A stretch of DNA of 64,000 nucleotides from Methanolobus psychrophilus R15 (GTDB taxonomy: Archaea > Halobacteriota > Methanosarcinia > Methanosarcinales > Methanosarcinaceae): NCBI GenBank assembly GCA_000306725.1, contig CP003083.1, forward strand, positions 2,170,001-2,234,000, read 5' to 3'. The number at the start of each line of letters is the position of its first letter. The stretch's first letter is position 1. Both the position numbers and the translations under genes were made by a program. Positions 10,101-17,259 of this stretch are shown here, one piece after another. The notes below the pieces were generated by a model, which was given only the letters and a program-made list of their open reading frames with translations, made no database searches and was not told where the DNA came from.

Positions 10101-10208
10101 AGGACTACCTGACAGGGAAGTAGAATATAAATCCACTCATAAGGTAATAGTTTTGCATGTTTGGATTTGCTTGCCTTAAAGGTTCATGAAATATGTTTGA
10201 CAGCAAAC

Positions 10209-10434
10209 ATTTTATATATCATGGTGTTTATTATTAGGTATCAGTTCGATTGCTCAACGATTTAGTAAAGAATTATCCATCATTGTGTGCTTCTTTTAGT
10301 GAATTGCTTGGACAGTAAAGAGTAAACCGTATCGAAAAGTAGATCTGGCTAAAATCAGATCGAATTCGTCATGCGAAATTTCTCGATCCTGATGACCATC
10401 AGGACGAACTAGAACAATATAAAGGAAATCAAAT
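10209..10434 (+). promoter_or_regulatory. conserved structured 5' leader of the CxxC mini-protein
   Basis: About 220 bases upstream of the first mini-protein match the leader of its paralogue (13219-13448) along most of their length. Shared blocks include TTTATATATCAT, TAAAGAATTAT, GCTTCTTTTA and CATGCGAA. Two stems keep pairing while changing sequence: GATCTG...CAGATC here against ACCTGA...TCAGGT there, and TCCTGA...TCAGGA here against CTCGGC...GCTGAG there. This is compensatory change and argues for a functional RNA leader, possibly a thermosensor or cold-shock-type regulator. Confidence 0.7.
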
Positions 10435-10626
10435 ATGAGATTCGATAACAGAAGCGGAGACAGCAGAGGCGGCAGCGGTGGTTTCAGATCAACAGGTCCA
10501 AGAGAGATGCACAAGGCAACTTGCTCGGACTGTAAACAGGAAACTGAAGTACCTTTTGTTCCTGCTGCAGACAGGCCTGTATATTGCAGGGACTGCTACC
10601 AGAAGCACAGACCAGCCAGATATTAG
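10435..10626 (+). CDS. CxxC-x17-CxxC zinc mini-protein, copy 1
   Basis: This 63-residue protein has a basic, Gly/Ser/Arg-rich start (RGGSGGFRSTGPREMHK) followed by CSDCKQETEVPFVP...YCRDCYQKH, the CxxC-x17-CxxC pattern of a family found in methanogens and bacteria. The cysteines should bind one zinc, and the RGG-like head suggests RNA or DNA binding. It has an AAAGGA ribosome site and a long structured leader. Its sequence is about 75 percent identical to the product at 13449-13664. The shared leader suggests the two respond to the same signal. Function is not established. Confidence 0.85.
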   Translation: MRFDNRSGDSRGGSGGFRSTGPREMHKATCSDCKQETEVPFVPAADRPVYCRDCYQKHRPARY

Positions 10627-10666
10627 AGTTATATTCATATAATCATCTAATTTATTTTACATGCTG

Positions 10667-10726
10667 GGCAGATATTGAAAGCAGAGTCTATGATTCATGG
10701 CATTCTATCTGCCTGACGGATTTTTT
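10667..10726 (+). terminator. long hairpin plus T-run
   Basis: The arms GGCAGATA (10667-10674) and TATCTGCC (10706-10713) pair perfectly and are followed by ATTTTTTC. This is placed as a terminator for the mini-protein gene. The copy-2 gene has a comparable CTGCC-ending hairpin and T-run. Confidence 0.6.
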
Positions 10727-10792
10727 CAAGTATCTTTCTTTTATGGTACCATCTATTAACTTACATGGTTAAGGGAATCAAGGGAACGTGGA

Positions 10793-10981
10793 ATGAAAAT
10801 TGAAAATGTATTATGCCCGGTATGCGGGACCCAGATCCTTGCGACAATACCTTCAGGACAGCGCATCATCTGTGTTTCAATAGATTCTCAGATCCCGGCT
10901 GACTTTGGAGCGGCCTATAAGTCTGCTTCCAGATGCACCAGCTGCAAAAAAAGTTTTGTTTGCTATACCACAAATGGATAG
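10793..10981 (+). CDS. small double CxxC zinc-ribbon protein
   Basis: This 62-residue protein reads MKIENVLCPVCGTQIL at the start and RCTSCKKSFVCYT at the end, so two CxxC knuckles about 40 residues apart should form one zinc ribbon. A ribosome site of the form AAGGGAACG precedes the ATG. It is not part of a recognised family in my reading; such orphan ribbons are common in Methanosarcinales. It lies 66 bases after the terminator of the upstream gene, so it should have its own promoter, and it ends beside the convergent YwbE gene. Confidence 0.65.
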   Translation: MKIENVLCPVCGTQILATIPSGQRIICVSIDSQIPADFGAAYKSASRCTSCKKSFVCYTTNG

Positions 10982-11070
10982 TCATGCATAAGGCAATTGC
11001 ATGTAAGTAATGCACGATGCAACTTGATGAGTCATGCTGTTATCATGACAAGTATTACTTCGTGCATTTC

Positions 11071-11265
11071 TCAATGCATTTCCTTCACTCTTCCTATGCT
11101 TCCGTTTTCCAGTTCGACCTTTATCCCATGTGGATGGGTCGATGAATTTGTTAAGATCCTCTTTACAACACCTCGGGTTATCTTCCCGCTTCTCTGATCC
11201 TGCTTGAGAACTATTCCCACACTGGATCCGATTTTGATATTGTTCCTGGTAGTACCGCTGTTCAT
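11071..11265 (-). CDS. YwbE family protein (DUF2196)
   Basis: This 64-residue protein matches the YwbE family through nearly its full length: IKIGSSVGIVLKQDQRSGK, then TRGVVKRILTNSSTHPHGIK and GSIGRVKEMH. These are the defining repeats of DUF2196, a small beta-barrel of unknown function found in bacteria and archaea. The longer overlapping frames in this stretch lack family similarity, so I take this one as the real gene. The ATG gives MNSGTTRNN, a normal family start. Confidence 0.88.
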   Translation of the reverse strand: MNSGTTRNNIKIGSSVGIVLKQDQRSGKITRGVVKRILTNSSTHPHGIKVELENGSIGRVKEMH

Positions 11266-11311
11266 AGTATAATGTAATCACATGACTATTATAAAAGCAT
11301 TCATCCATGCC

Positions 11312-11620
11312 CTATAGGCTGGAAGTTTCCCATTCGACTTCGATGAAATGCTTGAAAATATGGACCTGCTCTTTCCCGTTGTACCAGGTGGCGGCGATGT
11401 TCAGGGGAAGACTCTCATCCTTTATGGTTATTATAAGAATCTCCGTGTCATCGACAACAGGTATCCCTCCTTTCAAAGGGTGCGATTTCTCTGCCTCATA
11501 TGCTCTTACCTCCGCACCGGGGAACTCTTTATCAATATCGCCTATCCAACTTCTATTTCGTGCGGTTAGCTTTACCTTCACTCCCTCTTTGATCTGATTC
11601 TGGATTATGTTTCTTTGCAC
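11312..11620 (-). CDS. hypothetical protein
   Basis: I do not recognise this 102-residue frame. It uses GTG at 11620; the translated text (KEGVKVKLTARNRSWIGD, then KSHPLKGGIPVVDDTEILI) has protein-like composition, with a possible PUA or SH3-like beta pattern. No strong ribosome site is seen upstream of GTG. It lies between YwbE and the disulfide reductase on the same strand. A competing plus-strand frame looks less protein-like. Confidence 0.45.
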   Translation of the reverse strand: MQRNIIQNQIKEGVKVKLTARNRSWIGDIDKEFPGAEVRAYEAEKSHPLKGGIPVVDDTEILIITIKDESLPLNIAATWYNGKEQVHIFKHFIEVEWETSSL

Positions 11621-11749
11621 ACTTAGACGGAAGCGTATACTCTTAAAAGCAGGTCTGATGAAAAAAGGACTAAGATAAGAATTAGAATTATGGTTTCTTT
11701 TACCGAGGGAGTTATAGTTGGGATGAATTGATTTGTCCCGGGAAGATTT

Positions 11750-13096
11750 CTATTTGAGTATGTAATTCAGATCGTAGGATATGCTTGGGTAGGCAAATAT
11801 CGTTGACCTGAGTTGTGTTGCAGTCAGGCCATATTTCATGGCAATTGCAAAGAGATTGATCACTTCCTCAGCATTAGGTCCCAGTATGTGGGCTCCGAGT
11901 ATCCTGTCAGTCTGCTCATCAATGATAACTTTTGATGCTGAATATCTGATGTTCGTCCGCTTGGCAGAGTACCATTGGCTCATGTCATGGAAAAGCACTT
12001 TGTGACCAGACGATGATGTGCTCTCTGAGATCCCAACCCTTGCAAGAGGTGGAATAGTGAATACTGTTGAGGGTATGACGCTATAGTCGGCACCGGACTT
12101 GTTACCTTCGAGAATATTGCTTGCGGCTATATCTGCCTGCATGTTTACGACAGGGGTGAGTTTGGGTCCCGGGAGTATGCAGTCGCCGGCAGCGTATACT
12201 TTAGGATTGGAAACACTCTGGAGGTATTCGTTCAGTACAATATTTCCTTTTTCCAATGCAACATTGCCTTTTTCAAGCTGCAGCTCTTCTATGGCAGGAA
12301 CTCTTCCAAGGCCGTGCACGATTATGTCTGCAGAAAATGTCTCCTCTTTTCCGTCCTTACGGCAGCAAGTTGTCACTATTGATTCGTTTATTTTCTCTAT
12401 CTTCCTGACCTCATGTCCTGTAATCACACGAATACCTGCATCCTCTGATGCTTTAACAAGAAAATCCACCAGGTCCGGATCAAACTCTTTTAAAACTCTG
12501 TCCCCTCTTTGCAGTATCGTCACTTGAGAGCCTGCCCGTGCTGCAACATGGGCGAACTCGAAGGAAATGTAACCTCCGCCTGCAAAGATGATCCTTTCCG
12601 GGATATTTTCCATTTCCATAAATTGCTTGCTGGTGACAAAATACTCTTCTCCGGGTATGTCAGGCATGCGAGGTTTTGACCCGGTTGCGATTGCGATGTA
12701 ATTTGTTCTGATCCTCTGGTCACCAACTATCAGGGTGGACTCGCTTGCAAAGCGTACGATTCCATGATACGTATCTATGCCTGCATCTTTGAAGCCGCCT
12801 TCCCTTTGCTGAGGATGAGGGATGATAAAAGTCCTTTTAAAATCTATGAGCGCCGGCCAATCGAGAAACATTGTCTCTTTACCGCTGCCTTTTTCACGCA
12901 TCCTGTTGTGAGCATCAATGATATTAGCCGCACCTGTTAGCACCTTTTTTGGGATGCATCCTCTCAGGGCACAGGTTCCCCCATATTCTCGGCAGTCGGC
13001 TATTGCCACTTTCATTCCGGCAGCTTTCAGCTTATATGCAAAAGTGGCCCCTGCAGCTCCTGTCCCAATCACAAAAGCGTCATAGTTCTCGTCCAT
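11750..13096 (-). CDS. FAD-dependent pyridine nucleotide-disulfide oxidoreductase
   Basis: This 448-residue enzyme belongs to the glutathione/mercuric reductase and dihydrolipoamide dehydrogenase group. It has the FAD loop VIGTGAAGATFA near residue 9, the redox pair C42 and C47 in GGTCALRGCIPKK, a second Rossmann loop FAGGGYISFEFAHVAARAG, the ATG-like FAD motif VYAAGDC, and a C-terminal dimer domain. The usual C-terminal His-Glu pair (HPxxxE) is not evident; instead the tail reads FAYPSISYDLNYILK. Substrate cannot be named. It may reduce a low-molecular-weight disulfide or act in oxidative stress. It is transcribed divergently from the second mini-protein leader. Confidence 0.88.
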   Translation of the reverse strand: MDENYDAFVIGTGAAGATFAYKLKAAGMKVAIADCREYGGTCALRGCIPKKVLTGAANIIDAHNRMREKGSGKETMFLDWPALIDFKRTFIIPHPQQREGGFKDAGIDTYHGIVRFASESTLIVGDQRIRTNYIAIATGSKPRMPDIPGEEYFVTSKQFMEMENIPERIIFAGGGYISFEFAHVAARAGSQVTILQRGDRVLKEFDPDLVDFLVKASEDAGIRVITGHEVRKIEKINESIVTTCCRKDGKEETFSADIIVHGLGRVPAIEELQLEKGNVALEKGNIVLNEYLQSVSNPKVYAAGDCILPGPKLTPVVNMQADIAASNILEGNKSGADYSVIPSTVFTIPPLARVGISESTSSSGHKVLFHDMSQWYSAKRTNIRYSASKVIIDEQTDRILGAHILGPNAEEVINLFAIAMKYGLTATQLRSTIFAYPSISYDLNYILK

Positions 13097-13218
13097 TGTT
13101 CCCTTAGATAGTCTTTCTTACAACTATTTATGTTTATGCGCAGGGGGATGCTTACTATTTTTGAGGACTTCATGAGGGGCGCGGTCTATCTACTGCAGAT
13201 CCCGGAGGAATCATTAAT

Positions 13219-13448
13219 AGCATCGGGTTTATATATCATAGTGTGCTTGATACAGCTAGTTCGATTGGTCAAGGATTTAATAAAGAATTATTCATCACTG
13301 TATGCTTCTTTTAATAATTGCTCGGACAATTAGAGTTAGTCGTATCAGAATGAGGTACCTGATTGATCTCAGGTAGAACTAATCATGCGAATATTCTCGA
13401 TCTCGGCTTCTGCTGAGCGAACTAATAAAATCAAGGAGAAATAAAATA
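13219..13448 (+). promoter_or_regulatory. conserved structured 5' leader, copy 2
   Basis: This leader is homologous to 10209-10434. A TTTATATATCAT block near 13228 probably contains the TATA element or transcript start in both. Stem 1 is ACCTGA/TCAGGT around 13348-13367, stem 2 is CTCGGC/GCTGAG around 13403-13419; both differ in sequence from copy 1 while keeping complementarity. An AAGGAGAAA ribosome site ends the leader. Confidence 0.7.
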
Positions 13449-13664
13449 ATGGGATACGATAACAGAGGCGGAAATAGCAGAGGCGGAAGCAGCAGAGGCG
13501 GAAGCGGTGGCAGCGGTGGATTCAGGCCAAGCGGCCCAAGAGAAATGCACAAGGCAGTCTGTGCAGACTGCAAACAGGAAACTGAAGTGCCTTTCGTGCC
13601 ATCCGGTGACAGGCCTGTATACTGCAGGGAATGCTACCAGAACCACAGACCAGCAAGATATTAA
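13449..13664 (+). CDS. CxxC-x17-CxxC zinc mini-protein, copy 2
   Basis: This 71-residue paralogue of the 10435 gene has a longer Arg-Gly-Gly/Ser head (RGGNSRGGSSRGG) and the zinc part CADCKQETEVPFVP...YCRECYQNH. The extra residues lie in the RGG repeats, consistent with slippage of GGCGGAAGC-type repeats. The strong ribosome site AAGGAG and the long leader suggest high, regulated expression. The protein is likely a nucleic-acid-binding accessory factor; the exact role is unknown. Confidence 0.85.
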   Translation: MGYDNRGGNSRGGSSRGGSGGSGGFRPSGPREMHKAVCADCKQETEVPFVPSGDRPVYCRECYQNHRPARY

Positions 13665-13692
13665 GTTATCAATATAACGAATATACGCAAGA

Positions 13693-13748
13693 AGGCAGGT
13701 GCGCTAAGATCAACTTCGGTTGATTCGTATCTGCCTAATGGCCTTTTT
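13693..13748 (+). terminator. hairpin with TTCG loop and T-run
   Basis: GGCAG and CTGCC enclose an inner stem ATCAAC-ttcg-GTTGAT, followed by CCTTTTTTT. It closes the second mini-protein gene and faces the end of the HepT gene. Confidence 0.7.
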
Positions 13749-13835
13749 TTAATTGGCGCTTTCTTGAATAGCTTTTTGCAACTTTAATGCATAAGCACAC
13801 TGATCTTACGTCATGGACAGTAATATCGCATAATT

Positions 13836-14183
13836 TTACTCTAAACTGTCAAAGATCTTTCTGATTTTAGGTTCGATTTTAGGTACTTCTATAGTAGCTG
13901 CTTTCCAGAGAATTTCCATGTCTATACCAAAATAGGCATGTATCAGTTTATCGCGCATTCCTGCAATATTTCGCCATGGGATCGACGGGTGTTTGTTCTT
14001 TATAGGGTCCGGAATGTTTTTTGCGGCTTCTCCTATGACCTCGATTGCCCTGATAACTGCAAACTGTGTTTTTTCATCTTCTACAAACTGATCATAAGTT
14101 AAATCACTGGTAAAGTCATCCACTTTCTTTATGGCATACAGCATGTCCTGCAAATAATCAGTGGCTTTTCGCTCATTTTTCAT
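13836..14183 (-). CDS. hepT: HepT-like toxin (HEPN, DUF86)
   Basis: This 115-residue HEPN protein is the toxin of a MntA-HepT (type VII) toxin-antitoxin pair. The RNase motif is present as R77-x4-H82 followed by Y84 in MRDKLIHAYF. In characterised systems the partner nucleotidyltransferase adds AMP to the Tyr near this motif and so silences the RNase; Y84 is in the right place. The gene overlaps the antitoxin gene by four bases, with the antitoxin first. Length is normal. It should act on cellular RNA, tRNA in studied cases. Confidence 0.88.
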   Translation of the reverse strand: MKNERKATDYLQDMLYAIKKVDDFTSDLTYDQFVEDEKTQFAVIRAIEVIGEAAKNIPDPIKNKHPSIPWRNIAGMRDKLIHAYFGIDMEILWKAATIEVPKIEPKIRKIFDSLE

Positions 14184-14488
14184 ACAGGTATTGCCTCATT
14201 CAGTATGTTTTTACCTATATTTGGCTTTAAAGCTCTTTTGAGCACCAGATCTACTTTTATCTCCAGAGTATCAGAAAGATAGTTTTCAAGCTCAATAAAT
14301 TCGAGCAGGCCCGGAGCTTCACTGAATTCCACCAACATATCTAGATCGCTGGCTGTTGTTTGCTCTCCTCTTATATAAGAGCCGAAAACAGCAAGAGAAC
14401 TGACTTTAAATATCTTTTCAAGTTCCGGCTTCATATCATGAAGCTGCTGAATATAGTTCTCAATTGTATTGTTGGATTGTGAGGTCAT
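14180..14488 (-). CDS. mntA: MntA-like nucleotidyltransferase antitoxin
   Basis: This 102-residue minimal nucleotidyltransferase has the exact GSx10DxD motif: G36 S37 and D48-x-D50 in FGSYIRGEQTTASDLDMLVE, followed by a helical C-terminus. Family members polyadenylylate or AMPylate the HepT toxin. It is the first gene of the pair and its end overlaps hepT (14180-14183), so translation is coupled. Upstream is an AT-rich promoter region of about 80 bases, then the remnant of a DNA glycosylase gene. Confidence 0.88.
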   Translation of the reverse strand: MTSQSNNTIENYIQQLHDMKPELEKIFKVSSLAVFGSYIRGEQTTASDLDMLVEFSEAPGLLEFIELENYLSDTLEIKVDLVLKRALKPNIGKNILNEAIPV

Positions 14489-14569
14489 AAGCGTAAATTT
14501 AGTTGTTTTTCATGATATTAATTGGTATCGAAAATACGAGTTCAGAGATGTTTGTCGATCCTAGGGGTA

Positions 14570-14771
14570 TTCATGTGAGGAAATAGTACAGTTCTTATGG
14601 TTGAAACCGTGGATAAAAGCAATTGGCATCATTTTTGTCCCATATGGTCAAATGGGTAATGATGAATATTTTGGATTGAAGGATGATGGCATATGCCTCA
14701 GCATAAACCCAAAATGCGATAGATGCGGTATCAGGGAATACTGTGAGGATGAAGTATTCGAGAGAACGTAG
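14570..14771 (+). pseudogene. remnant of an EndoIII-type DNA glycosylase C-terminus
   Basis: One frame at 14660-14771 reads GICLSINPKCDRCGIREYC, a perfect C-x6-C-x2-C-x5-C Fe-S loop as in endonuclease III and related glycosylases, and then a stop. A neighbouring frame just upstream reads VETVDKSNWHHF, which resembles the segment before that loop. The two are out of frame and no start is present, so I read it as a decayed gene tail. Similarity is by eye only. Confidence 0.45.
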
Positions 14772-14925
14772 ACGAATTATTAAAACAACGTTTCTGGTTG
14801 AGATTGAGAAGCCCCGGGCGGACTCGGAACCCCGTGTTGAAAGCCGCCATGTCATCTGCCTTGTGAGGAACGTTTGAATACACTTTATCCTTTGTAAGTT
14901 TATTATTAAAAGCTTTCGTTAAGGG

Positions 14926-15070
14926 GTTGTTGGATATAAACATGGTAATGGTTGTGTGTGAGTGCCGCACGTTCGTGTGTCTGTTGATAACTTAAGGATT
15001 ATTGGATAGAATCATGATAAAGGTTATGTGTGAATGCCGCACGTTCATGTGTTTGTTGATAATGAACTAG
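14926..15070 (+). repeat. 70-bp tandem duplication carrying two micro-ORFs
   Basis: Two units (about 14926-14994 and 14996-15066) are roughly 80 percent identical. Each holds a short frame: 14942-14995 (MVMVVCECRTFVCLLIT) and 15014-15070 (MIKVMCECRTFMCLLIMN). Base changes between units are synonymous or Val/Met swaps in the core, so the peptide CECRTFxCLLI is kept. No strong ribosome site is seen before either ATG beyond GGTA/GATA. They may be real Cys-rich micropeptides or a structured RNA repeated in tandem. Confidence 0.45.
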
Positions 15071-15134
15071 CAGATGAAATATTTATTTAAATACTTTAGA
15101 ATAAGATATGAGATATAACAAATACAACTCTTCT

Positions 15135-15923
15135 TCAAAAAGAGCTTAACAGGATCTCACTGATCTCTGCTATTACTTTTCCTGAATCGGTTAAATGAAT
15201 GTCTTTTTTCCGACCGCTCCTATTTGTTGAAACAAAGCCATCTCTTTCTAGTTTAGTTACGATTTGAGAGTATTTGTTTCTGTTAGAACCATTGTATTCC
15301 AAGGCAAGGCCATCCTCTACAAGTGACTTAAGTGATTTGTATTTTCCATCATCAGCAGTATTTATGGTCTCTAAGACATCTAATTCTATTTTACTGGGAG
15401 GTTGCATTTTTAATACAGGTATTTCATATGCCTCTTTAACTCCAATGCTCAAATACCTATTTTCTTCAACAAATTTATAAATCTGCTCCTTTTTTTGATC
15501 TAAGTCATCCAGATTCAGTAGTGGTAATATTTCTGTTGACATATATTTTTCTGCAGGAACATAATAGATTCTTGCAGAAAATAGAGAGGCAGCCATATAA
15601 GCGGCTTGAATAATTACTTTTGTTGATGAAGAAATATTGATATAAATCAATTCATCTTCACTTTCACATCGTAGAGCTGTAATAATCTTAGCAAAAGTCT
15701 TCATCGCATCAGCGAATTTAAATAACTCTGCTTTATGTTCGGAAACAGCTACGTGTTTTCCGACATTTTCTTCCACTGTCTCTTTTATTTTTATTGCTTC
15801 ACGTTCGATATCGGAGTCCTCAGTCCCCATTAGAAAGATGACCTTTGATGGAGCAAATTTTCTGAACCCCTCAATAAACCTATCAGGAGAGTCCAAGCCA
15901 ATTGGAACGATGTGAATAGTCAT
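15135..15923 (-). CDS. CARF-wHTH regulator, DUF6293-like, copy 1
   Basis: This 262-residue protein joins an N-terminal CARF-like Rossmann domain to a C-terminal winged helix. The CARF ligand loop is seen as YINISSSTKVIIQAAYMAA (residues 95-113), and the first strand reads IHIVPIGLDSPDRF. The winged helix occupies about 175-260 (SLVEDGLALEYNGSNRNKYS, then KLERDGFVSTNRSGRKKD). Such proteins (DUF6293/Csa3-like) are thought to sense cyclic oligonucleotides or similar nucleotides and control transcription. It is divergent from the membrane/nuclease operon that starts at 16052, with an inverted repeat between. No CRISPR effector genes are near. Confidence 0.78.
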   Translation of the reverse strand: MTIHIVPIGLDSPDRFIEGFRKFAPSKVIFLMGTEDSDIEREAIKIKETVEENVGKHVAVSEHKAELFKFADAMKTFAKIITALRCESEDELIYINISSSTKVIIQAAYMAASLFSARIYYVPAEKYMSTEILPLLNLDDLDQKKEQIYKFVEENRYLSIGVKEAYEIPVLKMQPPSKIELDVLETINTADDGKYKSLKSLVEDGLALEYNGSNRNKYSQIVTKLERDGFVSTNRSGRKKDIHLTDSGKVIAEISEILLSSF

Positions 15924-15961
15924 TGTTTTTCCTTTATTTTAATAGTATTCTTATTTAATTT

Positions 15962-15974
15962 CATAATATTTATG
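15962..15974. promoter_or_regulatory. inverted repeat between CARF regulator and operon
   Basis: CATAA-tat-TTATG is a short dyad lying 39 bases from the CARF-wHTH start and about 78 bases before the divergent gene. It is a candidate operator, though AT-rich dyads arise by chance. Confidence 0.35.
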
Positions 15975-16051
15975 ATATTTGCACTAAACAAATAATTATA
16001 CTCATTAAAACATAATGCATATTGGCTAAAATTCAATATACAGGAAAAACT

Positions 16052-16324
16052 ATGAGTTCAGAAAGTGGATTTTTAAAATACATAGTAAACACACCCTTAA
16101 CCCTTGTAGGGTTTGCATCAATGTATGTGTATGGAGGACTAATCCTAACATTCTTCCTTACTGCTAAATATCTGCTTGAAGGGGACTTCATCGATGCTTT
16201 CATCGAGTATTTTGTATCCAGTGCACTACCACCAACTTTCTTAGAGCAATTATTAATGCAAGTTATTGTAGGAACAGTTGCTGCTGGGATGAAATGGTAT
16301 GTTGCAATGTCAATCATGAGGTAA
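16052..16324 (+). CDS. small membrane protein
   Basis: This 90-residue protein begins MSSESGFLKYIVNTPLTLVG and has two hydrophobic segments (about 14-38 and 63-83), so it is likely an inner-membrane protein. I start at the ATG with a CAGGAAAA site rather than the upstream TTG at 16022. It is followed after 13 bases by the nuclease gene, so the two are cotranscribed. I do not recognise the family. Its position opposite a CARF regulator makes a membrane effector or anchor possible, but that is inference. Confidence 0.6.
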   Translation: MSSESGFLKYIVNTPLTLVGFASMYVYGGLILTFFLTAKYLLEGDFIDAFIEYFVSSALPPTFLEQLLMQVIVGTVAAGMKWYVAMSIMR

Positions 16325-16337
16325 GGAAGGAGATCAC

Positions 16338-16637
16338 ATGGTGCGAATAACCAAAAAATATACACGTAACGTAAAGTTCAAAGATGGAGACTCAGGAACT
16401 TTTTCGGATGGAACTGGATTTAGATTATCTAATGTACGTGCACCAGAAAAAAAGCAAGTTGGGGGACAAAAAGCAAAGAAAGTTGCATCTGGAATGGTAG
16501 GGCGAAGTAAAGGGCGAGTCAACATAGAAGAAGTGGGCAGAGACAAATATGGAAGACTTTTGGTCAAGATGAGTAATAAAGATGGATCAGTTAATGAAAG
16601 AATGAGAAAAAAGGGTTATACAAACAAGGGGAGATAA
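16338..16637 (+). CDS. compact SNase-like (thermonuclease) protein
   Basis: This 99-residue protein resembles the staphylococcal nuclease OB-fold. KFKDGDSGTFSDG corresponds to the first catalytic Asp region, FRLSNVRAPEK to the Arg35...Glu43 segment (here R-L-S-N-V-R-A-P-E, so Glu is kept but Asp40-Thr41 are replaced by Arg-Ala), and GRDKYGRLLVKM to the YGR strand with Arg87. It ends VNERMRKKGYTNKGR, as the family does. It lacks a signal peptide, so it would act inside the cell. A strong AAGGAGAT ribosome site precedes the ATG. It sits between two membrane-protein genes in one operon. Confidence 0.7.
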   Translation: MVRITKKYTRNVKFKDGDSGTFSDGTGFRLSNVRAPEKKQVGGQKAKKVASGMVGRSKGRVNIEEVGRDKYGRLLVKMSNKDGSVNERMRKKGYTNKGR

Positions 16638-16667
16638 ATGAACTTTGCTATGTTTGATAGGTAATAT

Positions 16668-17003
16668 ATGAATCCTCTTATAGAGATTGCTGAAGGTGGT
16701 GGTTTTTCAGTTGGGCCATTTGAATGGTTTATATTAACTTTATGTGGGTACTTTGTGCTTGGTTTTGGAGGCATGACTTTTGACTTTGCCTGCAATAGAT
16801 TTAGAAACTCTGGAAATGGGCAATTTGTAAAGTGGGAGTTTGCAGCGCTGATAGGTGGTATTATTGAACTCTTCTTTATTATTGCATTGAAAGACACAAT
16901 GGGATTTTTTGATTTGTTGTCTTCTTTGATTGCATGGGTTATGTGCATTGGGCTTACAATACTTTTAGGACTAAATACAAGATCATCAACTCGTTGGATT
17001 TAG
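16668..17003 (+). CDS. three-helix membrane protein
   Basis: This 111-residue protein has about three hydrophobic segments (near 18-42, 57-74 and 83-102), with a short basic link FACNRFRNSGNGQ between the first two. The tail NTRSSTRWI is likely cytoplasmic. I do not recognise the family. It is the last gene of the operon 16052-17003 and is followed by a small CACT-ttgt-AGTG hairpin about 50 bases downstream. Function unknown; the operon context suggests work with the SNase-like protein. Confidence 0.6.
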   Translation: MNPLIEIAEGGGFSVGPFEWFILTLCGYFVLGFGGMTFDFACNRFRNSGNGQFVKWEFAALIGGIIELFFIIALKDTMGFFDLLSSLIAWVMCIGLTILLGLNTRSSTRWI

Positions 17004-17259
17004 TAGTGAAAAAATCGCTAGTTTAAAAATGATATTAAATCCTCGAACGGTGTACATCACTTTGTAGTGTAAAACACCCACTTTTTACTTGCCTTAATAG
17101 GAAAATCAGATTTGATACTTATTAATTGGTATACACTCATTAAAAAGGTTTTTGATCGTAAAGAGGATAGGTTTTCTACTTCACTGTAGATTTAAGAAGT
17201 GTTCCATGGGTACTATCTATTTCCTTTCTATGATATGGATTTCATGAAACAGGTTCAAT

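Noticed and set aside
14926-15070. Short CRISPR array
   Set aside because: Only two units, the repeat diverges by about 20 percent and the would-be spacer is part of the repeat. The substitutions fit a coding pattern better.
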